The notes under the pieces were generated by a model, which was not told where the DNA came from, ran no database searches, and saw nothing but the letters and a program-made list of their open reading frames with translations. Position numbers and translations under genes: made by a program. Below, piece by piece: positions 1 to 4,458 of a DNA stretch of 7,822 nucleotides. The stretch's first letter is position 1; each line of letters opens with the position of its first letter. Source of the stretch: Opitutaceae bacterium (GTDB lineage Bacteria > Verrucomicrobiota > Verrucomicrobiia > Opitutales > Opitutaceae); contig JAIRTK010000396.1 of NCBI GenBank assembly GCA_031254955.1, positions 1-7,822 of the forward strand, given 5' to 3'.

Positions 1-202
1 GGACGGTGCCGGTGCTTTCGATGGTGAGCGAACCGGTGCCGGAGTTGCCGATAAGGAAATCGTCGCCTGTCTGGTCGAGGAGATCACTTACGGTTGTGCC
101 GGTATTGATGTTGATAGTCGCGGCTTGGGAAAAACACGGGGCCAGGACAAGGGCGAGAGCAAGGGGGACGATGCGTAAACGGGTGTGATTGAGTGTGCTC
201 AT
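1..202 (-). CDS. N-terminus of a secreted autotransporter/beta-helix-like protein (partial, runs off the window)
   Basis: This is an open frame of 67 codons from an ATG at 202 to the window edge, so the 3' end is missing. Residues 1-27 form a clear signal peptide: Arg8 and Arg10, then a hydrophobic core IVPLALALVLAPCF, then an SQA|A cleavage site. The mature part begins ATININTGTTVSDL and continues with IGNSGTGSLTIESTGTV. The Gly/Thr/Ser-rich G-x-G-x-L-T-I...G-T-V pattern is the kind of short beta-strand repeat seen in parallel beta-helix passenger domains of autotransporter-like proteins, which are common in Opitutaceae. The start lies 54 bases after the GH5 stop codon, so it may be the last gene of the same operon or have its own promoter. 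Only a weak GGA stands about 10 bases upstream of the ATG. The signal peptide is seen directly. The autotransporter call is an inference from 40 mature residues, and a surface adhesin or polysaccharide lyase on a beta-helix would look similar. Confidence 0.6.
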   Translation of the reverse strand, partial: MSTLNHTRLRIVPLALALVLAPCFSQAATININTGTTVSDLLDQTGDDFLIGNSGTGSLTIESTGTV

Positions 203-256
203 GGTAATTTCCAAAACAGGCGGCGGTTGTGTTTAAGTGGCGGATGCGAACGCCGC

Positions 257-2110
257 TCAGGGGCGGGCTTTGCCTGCTCTCAAGGCGACCAGCATCGCCA
301 GCGCGACGAGGCTCCACCAGCCAGGCGCGCCCCCGCCGCCCCCGCCATTGGCGGAGGATGCGGACGCGTTTTCATTGTTGCTCGAAGGAAGCGCCCCAGG
401 CGCGGTATGGGAAAGATGCCGCGCGAGCACCGCCATCTGGGGCGTATCGACAATCGTCTCGTTTTCCGGGCCATAGTTCTCGGGCAACGCGGAAAGCGGA
501 TCGGAATTCGTGCGCGACCAAATGCTCCCCTGCCAGTAGGTGGCGTCCATGCCGGCGGCATCAAGCGCCGTCATGAAAGCCTCCAGCACCTGAAGCCAGC
601 GGTCATCGGGATGATGATTCGACGAGGAGGGGGGATGCTCGCTCGCGGGAACGCCAAACTCGCCGACAAAGCCGCGCTCCTCGAAGGTGTCGCACCAATC
701 TATAAAATCACGGATGCGCTTGAGCGCGCGCTCGGTCACGGCGTCGATGTCGCCACCAAGCTCCCCGTCGAAAGACCGGCTGTATGTGCCGCTGGCGTCC
801 TGGTCGAAATAACAGTGCGCCGAATACATATAATTGTTTGCGGGATCGGAAATCCAACCGCCGGCGGCGGCCTTGTTTTTATTGGCCCAATCCGAGGCGC
901 CGGCATAGGCCGAACCCTCGATCATGATGAGCTTGGAATCGCCATTTTTGCGAATGGCGAGCAGGCAGGATTGGGAAATGTTTTTCCATGCGGACTCGCT
1001 GATGCCGACCGGCTCGTTCATCAGGTCGTAGGCATAAACGCCCGGCTCGTCCTTGAACTCGTTGGAAAGTTTTGTCCAAAAATCATTAAAATGCGCGCTC
1101 GTGGGAACCGGGAGGTCGGGATTGCTCGCGTCGGGCGTGTCAAAACGCACGCCATAATACGCGGCAAAGCTGTGGACATCGAGGATGACCTGGCCGCCGT
1201 ATTGCTTCGCCCACTCGATATTGCGTTTCAGACCGGCGAGATATTGGGGATCGAGAGGGCCATTCAATACCGGTTGCATTCTATCCCAGCGGAAGGGGAC
1301 GCGAAAGATGTCAAACCCCTTGCCGGCGAAATAGCGATAAACAGCCTCGTCGTTCCATGTATAGTTGGTGTTTTCCACGCCGAGGTTGCCGGGAACGGAA
1401 CGGTTGCCGTATTCGGCGCCGGCGATATTGATGCCGCGACGATAACTTCTGTTCGCCGTCTGGCGGGAGACGGGCGGCGTGCCCGGAGGCGCGACGACGG
1501 CGGCGACCGCCGTGGAAGGCGCATCACTTGCGGAGGAAATCCCTTCGGGCACAATAGGGTCATGATATGAATCCCCGGTCGCGGACGCGGCTGGCGCGGA
1601 TGCGGGCGCCGATTCCGCGCCGGCGGCGAGTGATGCAGCGGCGACACTATAACGCTCGGCGCGCGCGCCATCGGCCAAACCGGAATCACCACCCGCCCCG
1701 GATGAAAGGCTCGCGCCCCCGGCGGGCAAAACCGTGATGACATGGTCCAGTTGCCTGCTGATGCCGCCGCCCTGGAGCCGCGCCTTGTAGTTGATGGAAC
1801 CGGCCGCGGATGCGACGGAATACTCCGATATGCGCAGTTGAATATCATCGCAAACCGTGTGCGCGCCGCCGCTGACGAGCGCGCCGTCCTTGTATAATTC
1901 GATGAAATAGGACGCCCCCTCGCCGCGCGCGCCCGGCGGCCCGACGAGAAAGGAGGCATGAAGCTCATACGGCTCGCCGGCATGGACCCTGGCGGGCGCA
2001 TCAATCCATGCGGCGGGCGGTGTTTCCGCATGAATCGACCTTGACAAAGGAAGCGCGGCAAAAAGCGAAAGCAGAAGCGGCGTGAGGAATGGAGTGCGTG
2101 TTTTCATCAT
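257..2110 (-). CDS. Exported GH5 endo-beta-1,4-glucanase (GH5_5-like) with N-terminal accessory domain and C-terminal sorting-type tail
   Basis: A 617-residue secreted retaining glycoside hydrolase, predicted to cut internal beta-1,4 links in cellulose, glucomannan or a similar glucan. Residues 1-28 are a signal peptide (IHA|ET). Residues about 30-130 look like a small beta-sandwich accessory domain (begins AWIDAPARVHAGEPYELHASF). Residues 130-220 are an Ala/Ser/Gly-rich linker. The catalytic (beta/alpha)8 domain covers about 222-565: RRGINIAGAEYG, IFRVPFRW with Arg270, ILDVHS with His313, DLMNEP with acid/base Glu366, YSAHCYFD with His432 and Tyr434, FVGEFG with nucleophile Glu484, and TYWQGSIW with Trp526. 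RGINIAGAEYG, FRVPFRWDRMQP, LNGPLD and CYFDQDASGT match the pattern I remember for GH5_5 endoglucanases. The usual His after NEP is Val here. Residues 589-617 are six glycines, a hydrophobic segment and a basic end. The start has tandem ATG codons and no Shine-Dalgarno sequence. The stop is TGA. It follows the other GH5 gene by 47 bases. Confidence 0.9.
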   Translation of the reverse strand: MMKTRTPFLTPLLLSLFAALPLSRSIHAETPPAAWIDAPARVHAGEPYELHASFLVGPPGARGEGASYFIELYKDGALVSGGAHTVCDDIQLRISEYSVASAAGSINYKARLQGGGISRQLDHVITVLPAGGASLSSGAGGDSGLADGARAERYSVAAASLAAGAESAPASAPAASATGDSYHDPIVPEGISSASDAPSTAVAAVVAPPGTPPVSRQTANRSYRRGINIAGAEYGNRSVPGNLGVENTNYTWNDEAVYRYFAGKGFDIFRVPFRWDRMQPVLNGPLDPQYLAGLKRNIEWAKQYGGQVILDVHSFAAYYGVRFDTPDASNPDLPVPTSAHFNDFWTKLSNEFKDEPGVYAYDLMNEPVGISESAWKNISQSCLLAIRKNGDSKLIMIEGSAYAGASDWANKNKAAAGGWISDPANNYMYSAHCYFDQDASGTYSRSFDGELGGDIDAVTERALKRIRDFIDWCDTFEERGFVGEFGVPASEHPPSSSNHHPDDRWLQVLEAFMTALDAAGMDATYWQGSIWSRTNSDPLSALPENYGPENETIVDTPQMAVLARHLSHTAPGALPSSNNENASASSANGGGGGGAPGWWSLVALAMLVALRAGKARP

Positions 2111-2132
2111 GGGAGCAGGGCAGGGTTGAGGG
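2111..2132 (+). other. G-quadruplex motif abutting the start codon of the larger GH5 gene
   Basis: Four GGG runs at 2111-2113, 2118-2120, 2123-2125 and 2130-2132 are separated by loops of 4, 2 and 4 bases. This meets the usual G3N1-7 rule. G-rich sequence goes on to about 2156. The G-strand is the template strand for the minus-strand operon, so the mRNA here is C-rich and has no Shine-Dalgarno sequence. It fills the 47-base gap between the two GH5 genes. The motif is seen directly; whether it folds or affects transcription is unknown. Confidence 0.5.
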
Positions 2133-2157
2133 AGGTGAAGGCGGAGGCGGGACGGGT

Positions 2158-3327
2158 TCAGCGCATTTTTTTCATTTCAAATTTTTTTCCATTGACGAGG
2201 GCGTCTTTCACATAGACGCCCCAATAGGGCGTGGGCGTGTATTCCCAATCGGAAATGATCATCGGGCCGCAAAGCGGATGGAAACTGAACGCCGTCCAGT
2301 GCAATTTATATTTCTGGATGCAGCCGATCATGTCCTCGGCCCAGCCCTCCAGGGGATACCGCTGCTCGGGGCCGATGAAGGAAAAATCCTCCCACGCGCG
2401 GATGGCGCCGACCTCGCCGATGAGGACGGGATGTTTTTCCGCCACGCAAAGAAACTTGCCCTGCCAGTCCTTTTTCCACGGATAAACGTGCGCCGTATAG
2501 ATGATGCCGTTGCCCCCGCGGTCATCGAGTTCGTAGCCGTTGAGCACGCCGCTGATGTCGCCGCTCCAGTCGATGCCGCCGGCAATGATTGCATTTTTGG
2601 CCCCGGTGCCCCGGATGGCGTCCACCAGTTGCTGCATGCCGACCGCCTTGAAGGTTTTCAGCTTATCCTTGTTTTCAGCCACCACGTCCTGGTTTCGCGT
2701 CGAGTCCGACACCTCGCCGCCGTCCCGCCAGACATCCCAAGTGATGTCGTGCGGCTCATTGAACAATTCAAAAATGACCGCCGGGTGATTTTTATAGCGC
2801 GTGGCGACATCTTTCCAAAAAACGACAGCCTCCTCGGTGGGCGCGCGAAAGCCGTGCAAATCTATGATCAAATAGGCGCCGAGTCCGGCGGCGGCATTGA
2901 CGGCGCTGTCCACAATCTCGCGGTAGCGCTTGCCCTCGTCCTTTTGATAGAGAGATTTTCCAAACCAGAAACCCTTGCCGGCATCTTCGCGCATCTGGAC
3001 GGGAAGGCGGATGGCGTTTGCCTTCCATTGATAAACGCCGGCGATGACCGATTGCACGACGCGCTCGCCGACGTGCGACCATTCGAGGCTGTCAATGCAA
3101 AGCCCCTGAAGCCAGACCGGCCTGCCGTCGGGGGTGCGGATTTCATTGCCGGCGACATGCAGCGGCGGCGGCAGCATTTCAGGCGGCGGCTTGCGGACAA
3201 CCGGCGAATTCATGTCGTATTTCTTCGGGGGCGCGGGCTTGGCCTTTTGGGCCTTGGCGGCCTCCAGGGGCCATGAAAACGCCGCAAAGAGCGCGGCCAG
3301 CAGAAACGAAAGAACCGTGTTTTTCAT
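2158..3327 (-). CDS. Exported GH5 family glycoside hydrolase (cellulase/mannanase-type), subfamily uncertain
   Basis: A 389-residue secreted GH5 enzyme. The signal peptide is about residues 1-24 (KNTVLSFLLAALFAAFSWPLEA, ending AA|KA). There is no lipobox cysteine, so it should be soluble in the periplasm or outside the cell. A short Pro/Lys-rich spacer (25-55) leads into one catalytic domain: GNEIRTPDGRPVWLQGL, then NAIRLPV with Arg107, LIIDLHGF with His158, FELFNEPHD with acid/base Glu191, YTAHVYPW with His280 and Tyr282, VLIGEVGA with nucleophile Glu305, and HWTAFSF with Trp344. The full set of GH5 active-site residues is present, so it should be active. Its sequence is clearly different from the larger downstream GH5, so the two are not a recent duplication. 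The ATG at 3327 shares four bases (ATGA) with the stop of the GH130 gene and no Shine-Dalgarno sequence precedes it, so translation is probably coupled. Endo-beta-1,4-glucanase or mannanase cannot be separated by eye. Confidence 0.88.
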   Translation of the reverse strand: MKNTVLSFLLAALFAAFSWPLEAAKAQKAKPAPPKKYDMNSPVVRKPPPEMLPPPLHVAGNEIRTPDGRPVWLQGLCIDSLEWSHVGERVVQSVIAGVYQWKANAIRLPVQMREDAGKGFWFGKSLYQKDEGKRYREIVDSAVNAAAGLGAYLIIDLHGFRAPTEEAVVFWKDVATRYKNHPAVIFELFNEPHDITWDVWRDGGEVSDSTRNQDVVAENKDKLKTFKAVGMQQLVDAIRGTGAKNAIIAGGIDWSGDISGVLNGYELDDRGGNGIIYTAHVYPWKKDWQGKFLCVAEKHPVLIGEVGAIRAWEDFSFIGPEQRYPLEGWAEDMIGCIQKYKLHWTAFSFHPLCGPMIISDWEYTPTPYWGVYVKDALVNGKKFEMKKMR

Positions 3328-4373
3328 AGTGAGGCAAGCAGTGCGTTTATGGAGGCGCGCGCGCCGCAGACCACCGAGTCGGACGCGCCATAATAAAGGG
3401 TCACGGTATCACCGTCGAGCACGTGGCCGTTGGTGAACACGCAGTTGCCATAAAAACCCCGCCTTTCGCACCCGGCCTCAGGCTCCAGCAGAGGCGTTTC
3501 CGAGCGGGCGAGGACGCGGGCCGGATCATTCAGGTCGAGCAGCAAGGCGCCCAGGCAATAGCGGCCCGTCGCATCGGCGCCATGATAAATGGAGAGCCAG
3601 CCGCGCGGCGTTTTTATGGGCGCCGCGCCGGCGCCGATGCGCTCGCCGTCCCACCTGCCCGGACGCGCCGCGACCAGGCGCCGGTGCGCGCCCCAGTGCA
3701 GCATGTCCGGCGAGCGGGCGAGCCATATATTGTTTCCGCCGAGGCCGATTCCGCTCGGGCGATGAAACGCCCAATAATAGCCGCCTATTTTCTCCGGGAA
3801 AAACGCCGCGTCCTTGTTGTGCGGTGAAAATATGATTCCGTGCCGCTCGTAGGTTTTCCAGTCGTCCGTCGAGGCCATGCCCACGCCCACGCCGTTCTCG
3901 GAAGAGAGCGCATACGCCAGCCAGTATTTGGTGTCCACATACTCCACGCGGCAATCCTCTATGCCGTAGGCCTCGTGGTCGTTCGCGGCCTGCATGGCCG
4001 GATGCGGCTCGACGGTGAAGTGTGTAGTGTCATCACTCCAGGCCAGCCGTAAATGCGACATGGTTGTGAGATAATAGCGCCCTTTGTATTCAAATCCCCT
4101 GGGATCGCCGTGCTTGAGACCGGGAGCGTCTTTTCTGACAGTCATCACGCGAAGCCCGCCTTCGGATGACGGGTCATACATGAGCGCGCTCACATGATTG
4201 TCATCGACTTCCGGCCGTTCGGCGACGCGCAGCAGCAGGCCGGTGCGCCCCTGGAAACGGAATGCGCCGGGATTCAACACCATTTCCACGACCATGCCGG
4301 GGCGGCTCGGCGGCACGTCGGCAGGCGTCAGGATCGGGTTTTCCGGGAAACGTTCAATCACTGGATTGGGCAT
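3324..4373 (-). CDS. GH130 family beta-mannoside phosphorylase or mannosidase, cytoplasmic
   Basis: A 349-residue protein with the five-bladed beta-propeller motifs of GH130. N-terminal ERFPENPILTPADVPPS and NPGAF are followed by YGIEDCRV (residues 136-143), whose Asp140 matches the catalytic acid. The blade SPHNKDAAFFPEK follows (183-195), then FHRPSG (203-208), IGAGAAPIKTPRGWLSIYHG (246-265), and LYYGASDS near the end (326-333). GH130 enzymes either phosphorolyse or hydrolyse beta-mannosides. The retained Arg142, His185, Lys187, His204 and Arg205 sit where phosphate-binding residues are expected, which favours phosphorolysis. There is no signal peptide, so it should act in the cytoplasm on imported oligosaccharides. 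The HNKDA and GIED signature differs from the YDPRV/FNRNGVLFPRK signature I remember for mannosylglucose and beta-1,4-mannooligosaccharide phosphorylases, so the linkage is open. Cys141 replaces the more usual Pro. There is no Shine-Dalgarno sequence before the ATG. It sits 85 bases after the receptor gene and overlaps the next gene by four bases. Confidence 0.9.
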   Translation of the reverse strand: MPNPVIERFPENPILTPADVPPSRPGMVVEMVLNPGAFRFQGRTGLLLRVAERPEVDDNHVSALMYDPSSEGGLRVMTVRKDAPGLKHGDPRGFEYKGRYYLTTMSHLRLAWSDDTTHFTVEPHPAMQAANDHEAYGIEDCRVEYVDTKYWLAYALSSENGVGVGMASTDDWKTYERHGIIFSPHNKDAAFFPEKIGGYYWAFHRPSGIGLGGNNIWLARSPDMLHWGAHRRLVAARPGRWDGERIGAGAAPIKTPRGWLSIYHGADATGRYCLGALLLDLNDPARVLARSETPLLEPEAGCERRGFYGNCVFTNGHVLDGDTVTLYYGASDSVVCGARASINALLASL

Positions 4374-4412
4374 GATATAGGCAAAAATCGAACTGGGCTT
4401 TAAAGGCCCGCT

Positions 4413-4446
4413 GGGCGCGGCCTCCTCCGGGAGGCAGGCCGCGCCC
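4413..4446 (-). terminator. Strong GC-rich hairpin between the receptor and GH130 genes (possible attenuator or mRNA-stability element)
   Basis: The arms GGGCGCGGCCT (4413-4423) and AGGCCGCGCCC (4436-4446) are perfect 11-base complements. Inside them CCTC (4424-4427) pairs with GAGG (4431-4434) around a CGG loop, with one bulged C at 4435. It lies 12 bases after the receptor stop codon in the direction of transcription. No clear U-run follows it on the minus strand (the next bases are AGCGGGCCTTTAAAG), so it is not a classic intrinsic terminator. A partial terminator, or a 3' stabiliser that keeps receptor mRNA more abundant than the downstream enzyme mRNA, fits better. A second, imperfect palindrome around CTTTAAAG (4398-4405, flanked by GGG and GCCC) follows it. 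The hairpin is seen directly; its role is inferred. Confidence 0.5.
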
Positions 4447-4458
4447 CGCGGCGCCAGG

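Noticed and set aside
203..256. Possible terminator between the larger GH5 gene and the autotransporter-like gene
   Set aside because: Only 4-base stems (GGCG/CGCC) can be drawn and no T-run follows.
185..1570. 461-codon plus-strand open frame
   Set aside because: It is exactly antisense to the larger GH5 gene. Its product is low-information (Arg/Gly/Ala/Val-rich) with no domain; it is explained by the GC-rich third positions of the real gene.
2089..3276. 395-codon plus-strand open frame
   Set aside because: Antisense to the smaller GH5 gene, whose full active site is intact; no recognisable motif in the plus-strand product.
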